A stretch of DNA of 14,086 nucleotides from Flammula alnicola (taxonomy: Eukaryota > Basidiomycota > Agaricomycetes > Agaricales > Strophariaceae). This document shows, piece after piece, positions 1 through 8,846 of this stretch. Below the pieces are notes generated by a model. That model was not told where the DNA came from. It worked only from the letters and a program-made list of their open reading frames with translations, and did no database searches. The DNA lies in NCBI GenBank assembly GCA_015499995.1, contig JADNRV010000765.1, positions 1-14,086 on the forward strand, written 5' to 3'. The stretch's first letter is position 1; each line of letters starts with the position of its first letter. The position numbers were made by a program, and so were the translations under genes.

Positions 1-1827
1 AGGTGAAGAAATTCACCCTGCGAGGCCTACCGTCCTCAGCAATTTGGGTCATTCCGTTTTCCAGCATTTTCAACGGCTCAGAGGTGTCGGTGATATCGAT
101 AAATCTATCATATTTTATGCGGACGCTGTGCAGCTTACCTCCAAGGACGACTCTCAGAAAGTCACACGGCATTTTGGGTTTGTGCACCTCGTTCGCATCG
201 AGCATGTCGGCGACCTCGGCGATCTCGATAAATCCGTATCTGCGCTGAAAAGCGCGGTACATGAAACTCGATGGATTGACAGTACAAGGAAGCCAGAGGT
301 TATGGACAATCCCTGTCGAACCCTCTTCTCTCGCTTCAATTGATGCTGCGATTTTACCGATTTTGACGAGGCAATTTCGACTCTCCAGAATGGTGGATAG
401 CTCATGCTCTTGAGCTCGACAGAAGAGCCATCCCCCATGACGCATTCGAGTACTATGTAAAGCACTTCAACCAATTTGATGTTGTGGACTTCGCTCAGCT
501 TGCTCTGGCTATCAAGGACACAGCAGATCGACTGATTTCCCATAATATCAGTCAGGACAATGTGCGGTTACACAGTCTTGGTCTTTTACTTGAAGCCCGG
601 TTGAAGAAAATGGGTGACTTTGGTGAAATCACGGAGTTGGTTCTCGCCACGCCCGAGGACGCCGCCAGGCGTCTCCCGGACACATACCCCAAGAAGGAGA
701 GCTATAGTCATGTCACTCCTCACGCGCTTCCGTTGGTTAGGAAACCTCGACGACCTCAATAGGTCTGCGAATGCTTTGGAGGACGCTGTTCAGCTTTTCC
801 CGGGCCATGGCCAGGATCCTGCCTGATATCTACTTCTGAATAACCTCGGCGCTTCACTTTTGCCAGTGGACCGCTGTTTCTGTCTTCGTGATATCGGCGA
901 TTTCAGGAGGAGCGTCAAGATATTTGTGAATGCCCAGCGATTGGCTCCACCCAATCGCATTGTTGATGCCGCCCTCAATATCGCAATGCTGCTCATGGAC
1001 TGAACGGAACTTGTCGGCAGTCTTGACGATATCAGTCAGGCGATTGCGCTCTATGGCAAAAATACCCCAGATGTCGGACAGAACATTTCGAGCCAGGCTT
1101 CAGATCTGACTACCACGCCATGGCTTTGCTACATCGCTTTTGGATCCTGGGTGATATCGACGACGTCGAGAAAGCTATCCAGCTGCTTGATCACGCGCTG
1201 AAATGTGTCCAGGAAAACGATTACACGAAGGCCTACATCCTGAAAGATTACGCTATAGCATTCGCCCAACAAGTTGCGCGATGGCGTGATGTGGACGACA
1301 TCAGCAAATGTATTACGTCGCTCAGGCAGGCTGTAGAACTGACGCCCGGCTTCCACCCATTCAAAGTCGATCTTCTCTTCGAACTAGGGCGCTGGGTTCC
1401 AGGTCGCTTCGAAATCCTCCGCGACATCCAGGACCTCGAAGATGCATGTTCCTGCTTATCAGCCGCAGCGTAGTCAAGCATAGGTTCAGTACGTTGGAAA
1501 TTCGGCGCTGCTTCCCTTTGGGCTCATTGTGCCAGAGAAGTACTTCCGGCACGGGCGTATGCTTTATCTATGAAGCTTCTTCTCGGCTCGCTTGGCTCGG
1601 TCTGTCCATTTCCTCGCGTCATCAACAGCTTTTCGAGGCAGGAGAGGTTGTAGTAGTGCTGCTGCAGACTCGCAGCTGCTATCGAACAATTCCAGTATAT
1701 TGCCATTGAATGGTTGGAGCAGGGCCGATCAGTCATCTGCGCACAATTAACCGAACTTCGCACTTCAGCAGGCGTTGACGAACCCTTGCAGGCCACCCGA
1801 CAAGAAAGACGATCAGATGTATATTAA
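1..1827 (+). pseudogene. Decayed TPR protein of the fungal TPR-CHAT type (5' end outside window, CHAT domain absent)
   Basis: Seen: degenerate TPR units of the large basidiomycete type, with phrases such as LSNLGHSVFQHF, VGDIDKSI, LGDLDKSVSALKSAV, LGNLDDLNRSANALEDAVQL, LGDIDDVEKAIQLLDHAL and VDDISKCITSLRQAVELTP. The reading moves between frames: frame 2 for about 2-340, frame 1 for about 400-620, frame 2 for about 700-1110, frame 1 for about 1110-1473, frame 3 for about 1575-1650, frame 1 for 1666-1827. In-frame stops lie at 824-826 (TGA), 1001-1003 (TGA) and 1471-1473. The last part reads LAWLGLSISSRHQQL and then IEWLEQGRSVICAQLTELRT, which is the linker that joins TPRs to a CHAT (caspase-like) peptidase domain in these families. 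The frame closes at 1825-1827 and no CHAT sequence follows. Family knowledge: such proteins are expanded in mushroom genomes and resemble NLR-associated effectors. Inferred to be non-functional; the family call is fairly secure. Confidence 0.82.
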
Positions 1828-2380
1828 CATGTCTATGGGCACGCCTCCAATTATTCTAAGGGTGACAAATCGACAAATTTATCATTTCAGTTGTAGTATC
1901 AGATGGGTCTTGGTCAAAGTTCATGCTCTGGTCTTTTAGAATCCAATTCCAATATATCCTCTTGGGGTTTCGAAACAACTACTATCGCCGATCCCAAGGG
2001 CTCCAAACCAACTCCTCACTGGAAGACATTGAAACGCTCTCTTGGAGTAACCACGACACAGTTTTATTGTGCAGCTGTTGAATCGGGGTACCAAAATTGG
2101 CGCTGTCCCGATTTCGTGGCAAGGATGAGAGGCTTGTGCCCTCTATATAGGCCTACGTCCACGCGACCGGAGGTTGAATGGATAAAGGAGGTGTCGGGGT
2201 CGAATAAATAGGGAACGAGGTGTGAAAGGGCAAAGAGAGACGCGTGCTTTTTGATGTCGACTGGTGTCAGATCTATCCAAAGCATAATGCGGTCCGGGCC
2301 TTTCACCCTTAGTTAAAGATTGCTCGCGGCGCTTGCAATGAAGTGCAAATTAAAGTTAATAGTGAATGTATTGACAGATC
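1828..2380. other. Intergenic stretch with no supported gene
   Basis: This stretch separates the TPR pseudogene from the stop codon of the isomerase gene. A 102-codon open frame at 1903-2211 (+) has no recognisable motif and no family-like composition, so I do not call it. A TATA-like string lies near 2143-2150 but no gene follows it convincingly. The 3' untranslated region of the minus-strand isomerase must lie in the upper part of this interval. Confidence 0.5.
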
Positions 2381-3524
2381 CTACAGCTTCGACAGCTTCG
2401 TCTGTACGGTCAAAGGCGAGAATTTGGGCTTTTCTTTCTTAGCCGTTGCTCGGAGTTGCTCGGTAATGTCCTATAATCGGGTACAGGTATCAGGATCAAG
2501 AGAATCAAAATCAAAATCAAAGAAATGATACCAACGTTCGTCATGAGGGCAGCTGCGTTCCATGCCCCTGTATACGCCAAATTCTCAGGGACACTGGGAT
2601 CTATCATTAAGTGGAAGAACAGTTAAGATTAAGGACGAAAAAGTACCTGTGATCCCGCGAATGGGTAATGAGATGCTTCGAGCCCGTAACTGCTATGGGA
2701 CTCTTTCCAGCAATGAACCTGGCAAGCTCAAGAGCCTCCTTCACAACCTCATCCCGGCCACCCTGCACGACCTTTGACACCAGGCCGAGCCTTTCAGCTT
2801 CAGCGGCTGAGAATGGACGTGCGGTGTATGTGAGTTCGCGCACGAGAGAGTGGTTTCCGGTGATCTTCGGCAGATACGCCAGGGAGCCAATGCCCGGTGC
2901 GAGGCCGATGCCGACTTCCTGTTGACGATGGAAATTAAACAAGGCTAACCAATGTGAATGTGAAAAGAAACCCGCCTTGATAGCGAAGCTCGTGTTGGAG
3001 GCGGCGTAACGAATATCACAAACTGCGATCAGGTCTACACCGAGTCCGATGACGTGCCCGTGGACAGCAGCGATGACTGGGAATGGTGCACGCTCGGGGG
3101 CACCGAGGGCACTTTGGAATGAAAGGATCATCTTTCGTTTTTGCAGAGATGTGCGAGCGTTGTCCAAGACACTTGTTGAGCCGAGAGCGGCGGCGTCACT
3201 TACTGAGAGGGTTTAGAGGTGGGAGGCAGTGAAAAGAACATGAGACGTACAGTCAAGCCCAGCAGAGAAAACGTTGGGAAATGTCGAGGACACAACAGCT
3301 GCCCGAACGTCGTATCCATCTTCCGTTAGAGCATCAAAAAGCTTGCCATAAGCAACCCAGAACTCCCTGCAAAACGCGTTCACGGGTGCTCTGCGTGCAT
3401 AACATTGTCAGCTAGGACTATAGGACATATAGAACAGGAAGGAAACATACCTGGCCAATTCGATGTGCAAAACATGAGGGAAAGGCTCAGAGACTTTGAG
3501 CCATTTTGAGGAGTACTGCGACAT
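2381..3524 (-). CDS. ECH1: Delta3,5-delta2,4-dienoyl-CoA isomerase, peroxisomal, 6 exons, 286 aa
   Basis: Crotonase-fold enzyme that shifts double bonds of 3,5-dienoyl-CoA to 2,4-dienoyl-CoA during beta-oxidation of unsaturated fatty acids. Exons on the minus strand: 3524-3451, 3390-3251, 3202-2976, 2918-2647, 2593-2536, 2470-2381; joined they give 861 nt with no internal stop. The ATG at 3522-3524 opens MSQYSSKWLKVSEPF. Then follow APVNAF (26-31), SAGLDL (CoA-binding region, near 67-72), FPVIAAVHGHVIGLGVDL (112-129), CDIRY (133-137), SRDHSVPENL across the exon 4/5 junction, and a C-terminal SKL that is a canonical PTS1 signal. The length fits the family. By alignment from memory to rat ECH1, Asp128 and Glu148 match two catalytic acids, but the third position (Asp204 in rat) is Gly156. 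Introns are 48-65 nt. Intron 5 starts GTTGGT; the alternative GT four bases on would destroy the SKL end. Family call is very likely; activity is uncertain. Confidence 0.93.
2919..2975 (-). other. Intron 3 of the isomerase gene, apparent GC-AG intron
   Basis: The intron that keeps the family reading (Lys147 followed by Glu148) starts AAG/GCGGGT and ends CAACAG/GAA, 57 nt long, so its donor is GC rather than GT. A GT-AG alternative exists by shifting both sites four bases (donor at 2971, acceptor after 2915), also 57 nt and in frame. That version replaces Glu148 with Ala, the residue expected to act in proton transfer. I prefer GC-AG because it restores the conserved sequence; cDNA would settle it. 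Confidence 0.6.
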
Positions 3525-3979
3525 TCCTGATTATGAGAATGTCCGTGAAGTCTCTTGAAATGTAGCTCGCGATCGACGGCGTTCGCTTTCACGAGACTTT
3601 GAGCAGACACCTGGGGTCACCATGGTCGTGCTTGGGAAAGTTGCAGTTGGCGGCGAAATGTCATCACGCCCCGGGCCGACAAGACTCGAATCGGGCATCG
3701 CGGTCGTTCAACGAACATGGAGATCAAATTTCCTTTAGAGTCCATACGTACAGTTTGTATTCTACATCAACGGCGCGAGAAAGCACTCGACGCTACCAGG
3801 GTGAGACAGCAACTTACCATCAGCCAATCATACTGTCTGTCCCCCTCGTTGATGGTCGATATCGACTCCGCATATGCCCACCTCCACCCTCGGTCGACGC
3901 GAGCTCGTCTCTCCTGCAATGGATGCGCAATTGATGGCGCGCTGTAGATGAGCAAGGAGGCTGTGGAAGGTTGGAAAAG
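3525..3979. other. Upstream region of the isomerase gene; no supported gene
   Basis: Lies between the isomerase start codon (minus strand) and the first recognisable intron of the plus-strand region. It should hold the isomerase promoter, but I see no clear TATA box. Open frames here (for example 3599-3934 +) have no recognisable content. If the plus-strand transcription unit is real, its first exon and the promoter it would share back-to-back with the isomerase gene would lie here. Confidence 0.4.
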
Positions 3980-4378
3980 GTCAGTAAACCGTTCCGTTGG
4001 ATGCAATGACCGACAACTCACCTCTCCACCTTTGTCCCAGCCCCGCCATCACTCCTGATCCCAGCATTCGGGAATATCACATCGTTGGACATCGTTTGCA
4101 CGCTGTATGCTCGCCAGGGCTCGTTGCAGCACGTCCTACGCGTCGGATTCACTCAAGGTATATGCTTCATACACGGACAGTACGTTCTCATTTCAGCATG
4201 CGGTCGAAATATGGGATGCTTACTGACTTGTTTGATAGCAGGACAACTTAATATCCACCACGTTCATAGTCAACCCCTCGTCCCGACGGCTAAGGCTTTT
4301 TAGCCCCTCCAATAATCGCCGATTCCAAGGATGGTAGCAGGTGTGGGGGTGGGGAAAAAGTGTGTGTGTGTTTACCAG

Positions 4379-5112
4379 GTAAGCGTTCCAGAGTGGATAC
4401 AATGGCTCTACCACTCATCTTTTTCCGCCCTTATCAGCTCGCGACGTCTTTCGCGACTCCCCCCGCAATCCGCCAGCCATTCGAACGTTACGCACGACTC
4501 GTGTCGCATGTGCTTGAGGGCTAGGGAGATGACGGGATGGACCCCCAGCCCACGGTAAGTTCCCGTTTTCAACACCGAAAATGAGATCGGGATTGCTTAC
4601 CTATCTCGCTCTTCAGGCCTCCCATCCTCATTGACGCCCATGGTACTTCCGAAGACAACTCAGCAGACATGTTTGACACATCATACGGTGGCACGACACT
4701 GGCATTATTCGTTCGTCGTTCGTAGGCATGCAAAGTCTGTACTTATGGGCTAGAAGCTGGGATGCGAGGTTCATGGAATAACTGGGATACGGTATGTTTT
4801 TAGATCCACCACTAGACCTGGTCCTAAGATACTTACATTGAGATACTTACATTGCCTGTCTTGCAGTGTTCTCGTCGTCAATCCACACATCACCTGCGTC
4901 ATCCGCTGCAACCGTCCATAATAGCGCAGAAGTGGAGACATGTACGACCTGCGCGTCGTCTGCTGTCCTCCAGGCTTTCGAGGTGCAACCAATATGTTGT
5001 CCATCATGTTCAGAGCAGGGTAACGGAGGCGCCCAGATGCCGCCGACCCTTGTGTGTTCCAAAGATGGCAGCGGATATGGGAAAAAAAAGCAGGCTACGC
5101 AGAGTCTACGAG
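4379..5112 (+). repeat. Tandem unit A (734 bp)
   Basis: Starts at the donor of the intron 4379-4437 and runs to the next equivalent donor. It aligns by eye with unit B. Shared landmarks include CATTCGAACGTT, GTTCCCGTTTTC (GTTCTCGTTTTC in B), AGAAGCTGGGATGCGAGGTTC (with two changes in B), and CGTCGTCTGCTGTCCTCCAG, identical in B. All three introns within A have intact GT and AG. Confidence 0.75.
4827..4854 (+). repeat. Perfect 14-bp tandem duplication inside an intron of unit A
   Basis: AGATACTTACATTG occurs twice back to back (4827-4840 and 4841-4854). Each copy includes the CTTAC that would serve as branch site for the acceptor at 4866. The duplication explains why this intron is 75 nt while its counterpart in unit B is 60 nt. 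Confidence 0.9.
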
Positions 5113-5883
5113 GTAAGCCACCCATGGACACGGAATACGATGATCGAGTACTCACCTTATTCCGCATTTACCAGCTAACGACGATGACAACTCGCACTAC
5201 TCCCTCCGCAACTGACCAGTCGTTCGAACGTTGGGTATGACGAGTACAGCGTGTAATTGAGAGCTTGGCGCAGCACAGAGATGACAGGTTGAACTTGCAG
5301 ACGTCTACGGTCTGATAAGTTCTCGTTTTCGGTACCGGGCGAGCTTTACTTACCTCGTTCCTCGGGCCTCTCGTCCTCATCGATGACATCAGCACTCGAG
5401 AACACAGCTCAGCAAGCCCGTTCGAGGGCAGACTATGGCAGCATGTACCCATCGGTGGGAAGGCAAAGCGTGTAGCTGGGGCTCGAAGCTGGGACGCGAG
5501 GTTCGCAGGTCCTGAAGGTATGTATGAGATTCACCACAAGAACGGCATTGAAGGTACTTACGTGTCTTGCTTTGCAGTGCTCTTGTCCTCTAGTCGCCAT
5601 TTGGTCTGCATCGTCCGAACGGCGCCGCAACTGTCGAGAGCAACCCGCCAGCAAGGGCTTGTACGACCTCCGTGTCGTCTGCTGTCCTCCAGCGCTGCTT
5701 CTCTGCAGTTCAGCCTGGTTTTCGAGGTACGGTGATGCCTTCGCGGGGTCTGCATGCTCGTAGAAGGACAAGCAAATGAGCAGGGATGGAGAGACGTCCA
5801 CGGCGGGGATCGAGCGGCCGTCTGTTCAGTTTCTCGAGGACTGTATGATGCGCTGGCAAGAAGGGATTTAGCAACATTTCAAG
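5113..5883 (+). repeat. Tandem unit B (771 bp), diverged copy of unit A
   Basis: Follows unit A directly, with matching landmarks in the same order. The first intron (5113-5174) and third intron (5518-5577) keep both splice sites. The middle one does not: its donor reads ATAAGT (5315) where A has GTAAGT, and its acceptor reads GG (near 5364) where A has AG. The exon after the third intron carries an extra stretch of about 28 bp (near 5696-5723) compared with A. Confidence 0.75.
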
Positions 5884-6170
5884 GTGTGTATCGAGCATCA
5901 ATTACCTGCATGAGACGGCCTGCTGATGGCTACATATCTTCTAGGCATAGAACATATCAGCGCCGGGTCAACTATGAAGATCGAGGGATGCAGCTTCCAG
6001 TGTGGGTGGTTTTGTGGCCTGCTCGTGGTTTGCAGGCGCTGCTGTACACCGCGTCAATCGCCAGAAATCCAATGGGAGAGGAAGAGGCGACTTACGCGTC
6101 CGTTAGAGGTCGTCTTAAAATCCTGTACGATGGGACAAAGAGGAGGGAGTCAGTACCGAGGCTAAGGTGA

Positions 6171-7130
6171 GTATCAAATGTTACTCACTTGCATGATAGC
6201 TTTGCTGACCGTGATAAGGTGGTCTAAATATGCGATTGTGAGCGACAAGTAGGCGACGAACGCTACGAGCTGAGCAAAATGACGGGTAACAATGTTGGGT
6301 CAAGAAGACAGGTGATGGCTTATGAACGGGTCATCCGACGGCGATGGGGAAGAACGCTCGGATTTTGAGGGAGAGTGGACGAGAAGGCGAGGAGAGGAGA
6401 CAAGGAAGGGAGACGAGGAGACGAGGCAAAGTGCCGCTTGCTTTTATACGATTCTGACACCCCCTGTACGTCCATGTGTAGGCTAATAAAATGTAATCCA
6501 GTTGTTCAAATACCTGTGTGAAGCAAGCAATGTCCTTACAGGGTCCGGAACCAACAATTCGCTGAGCGAGCAATTGATCGGCGCTTATCTCGAGCATCCG
6601 CACCTCCGTTCGTTATCGTGTGCTCCTCTACCTTTTTCTGGCAGCTTCTATCTGTTAACGGGATACCTGTTTTACAGAATTCAACTTGTTAGGAAAGTGA
6701 ATACAAGATTTGTATTCTTTTCGAGATTCTGTCTCAAAACCGATGATATCTCATCCTCGCCTGCACTCACAATTTCTTTGGACCTCGACCACCAGCTACC
6801 GCACTACCCGAGCCCCTAGGATTTCAGGACGGTAGTGAGGTTACCAAATCCCGTTGAATTTGCGATTAGAACGTATTCCGTGCGTATGCGATAAACACCA
6901 TCTTCCGGTGCAACGAAAATTCAGGCAGGCGAAACGTTCTGGAGCAACATGTTCAAGTCTGAAAGGACTCTTGATGGGGTGATATATTGCATCTTACATG
7001 CTTTTCTGAAGTCCCCGTTGCCAGTGAATTGGAATTGGAATCAGAAATGGGGGACAAGGAGAAGGTCTTGCCGGTGAGTGGATGTCACCAGGACGTTCAA
7101 TAGAAATTCCCACTAGCCATGTGACACCTT
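6171..7130. other. Stretch without a supported gene
   Basis: Contains the purine-rich run described separately and a 105-codon open frame (6502-6819, +) with no recognisable motif and no splice context. Nothing else could be supported on either strand. Confidence 0.5.
6355..6450 (-). promoter_or_regulatory. Possible minus-strand promoter: TATA box and CT-rich tract
   Basis: On the minus strand TATAAAAG occurs (6441-6448), followed downstream by a pyrimidine-rich tract (plus-strand purine run about 6360-6425). That arrangement is common upstream of fungal start codons. The next useful ATG would be at 6192-6194, followed at once by a GTGAGT donor (6188) and a good acceptor (TACTGACT, pyrimidines, CAG at 6123-6125). 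No recognisable protein results, so this is tentative. Confidence 0.28.
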
Positions 7131-7142
7131 GTGTGACTAAGG

Positions 7143-7340
7143 TGCCATCACTGATGGCATAGCCTCACGAGCTCGTGGTGGCTATTTTTACCCATTAACA
7201 ATGGACGAGCTCGTGTTAATTAAGGGATGGGCAAGCTCAGGGTAGATCAATAGATGAGCCCGCCATCAGGGCTGATGGCGGAGCTGTTCACCCCTTGGAA
7301 GCATGGACGAGCTCTTGTTCCATTGATGGACGAGCTCGTC
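7143..7340. repeat. Cluster of palindromes and GACGAGCTC repeats
   Basis: Within 200 bp: TGCCATCA-C-TGATGGCA (7143-7159), CACGAGCTCGTG (7166-7177), ACGAGCTCGT flanked by inverted ATTAAC/GTTAAT (7194-7220), CCGCCATCAG-GG-CTGATGGCGG (7260-7281), and GACGAGCTCGTC (7329-7340). ATGGACGAGCTC recurs at 7201, 7303 and 7326. The two CCATCA hairpins share their arm sequence. The position, just upstream of transposon-linked genes, suggests a subterminal repeat region of a mobile element; that is inference. Confidence 0.7.
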
Positions 7341-7531
7341 AAATTGGTGTTTTTGGGCCGGGGGGGAGAGGATTTTGTACATATATTATATAGATTCAGC
7401 CTCTTGCTCAGTAATATATGTAATTGCTATGCCAGAGCCATTTCACAATCAGAATTTGCAGTGAGACTGCAAATCCAGGGTCCCGCCGGGGGTGATTCCT
7501 CAGGGAAACCCTCATGGCAGCCTCCAGGCAG

Positions 7532-7538
7532 TATATAA
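7532..7538 (+). promoter_or_regulatory. TATA box before the TET/JBP relic
   Basis: TATATAA lies about 42 bp before the ATG at 7580 that starts the frame of the dioxygenase relic. Its spacing is short but within what fungal genes use. Confidence 0.4.
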
Positions 7539-7579
7539 CGTGCATAATTCAATTTCAATGTTGCCCATAATCATTAATC

Positions 7580-8818
7580 ATGGCAAGGAACATGTCTACA
7601 TCACTTCTGGGAGAGTATCTGCAACGGGCTCTCTGACTGGAGGTCAATAACAGACATACAACCACCCAACCGGAACACATATCCCCGGAATTGCTACATG
7701 ACTGCCACCACCTAATGCAGAAGGTCCTAAGTGCATTCCGACACAAAAGTAAGTGTCAAAGGATCAGTTGTCAGCTTTTATATAACCTTCACATGACAGT
7801 TCACCTCACTTGGTCAATCCGGGAGTATAGCAGTCGGCTAACTGCATGTCAGAACGTCAGAAGTGCCAAGTTGGAGGCAGATCTCATGAAGGATTTTCCG
7901 CCTCTTACCCCCGGCGCACTCCAGCTCATCAAAACGCCATGTATTGTTGTCGACTCGGAAGACAATATTGTATTGTGGTACCTACCGGAAGCTCTGACAA
8001 TTCGAAGACACGTAAGTAATCACTTGTTTTCCACATTCCATGACTGAATTTGATATCAAGGATGTGTTCATGGGACAACTAGTCCCCTTAAACCAGCACT
8101 TATCCCAGACCACCCGGCAAAATACTGACGCCGGCCAATCATCCCGGAAGTCACGGTTTTATTATCCAAAGCATTCCCGGATCACCACCGGAGAACTGTC
8201 CATGTCACCGTGCTGGAATGCGGTCGGACACCCTACATTCAGTTCATCTCCCATCTTGAAGGAGCCGACCGGTCTTCATTTCCTCCGGGACGCAAACGAG
8301 AGCTTGGCACTACTCGGAGCCGCGTTATGGCTCCTGCATCCAAGGCTAGCCCGGCGGGCATGCGAAGTAATGGAGCGGATTCGGCAGGGACGCCTTAATG
8401 AATCATCACTGACCGGGATGGAAGAATCCCGGCGTTTTTGGCCAACTCCCTTCACCGCTATGGCCGTCATCTCTAACAAAGCGATTGGAGGGGAATCCCG
8501 GAGTTCTATGACCTTTTGACTACTATGGGGTGGTATGCTGATCTCACCTTCGACGTTCCGGCACTCGGGTTAAAATTCCAATACGATACCGGAACCATGA
8601 TCGCATTGTGTGAAAAGGCTCTGGCACACAAGGTTGACAAGGTAAAGGGTCAAAGAGTGTGTTTTGCACAGTATTTTCATGCAAATCCAATGGACCATCA
8701 TGCCGAAAACGACAGCCTCGATGAGCAAGGGTACAGGCAGTGGATGACACAGGGAGCATTTAAGGAAGTCATTGAGTATGGTGATCAATACGATATAATT
8801 AACCTGACCACAAGTTAG
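7580..8818 (+). pseudogene. TET/JBP-type 2-oxoglutarate/Fe(II) dioxygenase, broken, first iron-ligand motif missing
   Basis: Family members oxidise 5-methylcytosine or thymine in DNA. Reading from ATG 7580: a TGA at 7634-7636, intron 7749-7799 (51 nt), intron 8012-8060 (49 nt), then frame 3 to 8483 and frame 2 from 8489 to the stop at 8816-8818. Family-like phrases occur in order: TPCIVVDSEDNIVLWYLPE, GELSMSPCWNAVGHP, LLGAALWLLHPRLARRA, TAMAVISNKA, then GIPEFYDLLTTMGWYADL, YDTGTMIALCEKALAHKV and GQRVCFAQYF. The distal iron-ligand His (AHKV) and the 2-oxoglutarate-binding Arg (GQRV) are present. The HxD segment expected right after ISNKA is absent: only five bases separate the two frames, so a deletion that also shifts the frame removed it. 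The TGA could stem from CGA. Family call by motif memory, fairly confident; catalytically dead as it stands. Confidence 0.75.
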
Positions 8819-8846
8819 AAGAAAGTAGTAATATGCAATATATTTA

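Larger units (their letters stand above)
3980..6170 (+). pseudogene. Intron-rich, internally duplicated transcription unit, unrecognised and probably decayed
   Basis: Plausible GT-AG introns of near-uniform length lie at 3980-4040, 4180-4238, 4379-4437, 4555-4616, 4792-4866, 5113-5174, 5518-5577 and 5884-5944 (59-62 nt, except one of 75). Most have a CTNA-type branch site (ACTCAC, TTACTGAC, CTTAC) before a pyrimidine-rich acceptor. No joined reading gives a recognisable domain. The exon at 5175-5517 and the one at 5578-5883 have stops in every frame. Two tandem units make up the middle. The last part, 5754-5883 joined to 5945-6170, is open but unrecognised. Alternatives: an expressed long non-coding RNA, or a minus-strand gene, since GTAAGT-like donors and a TATA box also occur on that strand. 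Plus is favoured because the splice sites of two introns are kept in both units on that strand. No function can be assigned. Confidence 0.4.

Noticed and set aside
1903..2211. 102-codon open frame (+)
   Set aside because: No motif, no splice context, unremarkable composition.
2668..2925. 85-codon frame (+) opposite the isomerase
   Set aside because: Antisense shadow of exon 4 of the isomerase gene.
3740..4130. Faint resemblance to the N-terminal part of xanthine dehydrogenase (FYINGAR, later SVPLVDGRY, TLYARQ in that order)
   Set aside because: The pieces lie in different frames, the [2Fe-2S] cysteine motif expected between them is absent, and the matches are too short to trust.
4351..4372. 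GTGTGTGTG run as a microsatellite
   Set aside because: Only a few GT units, too short to list as a repeat.
6502..6819. 105-codon open frame (+)
   Set aside because: No family features; lies in a stretch with no other gene signs.
7143..7340. CRISPR-like repeat array
   Set aside because: The repeats are irregularly spaced palindromes without uniform spacers, and the genome is fungal.
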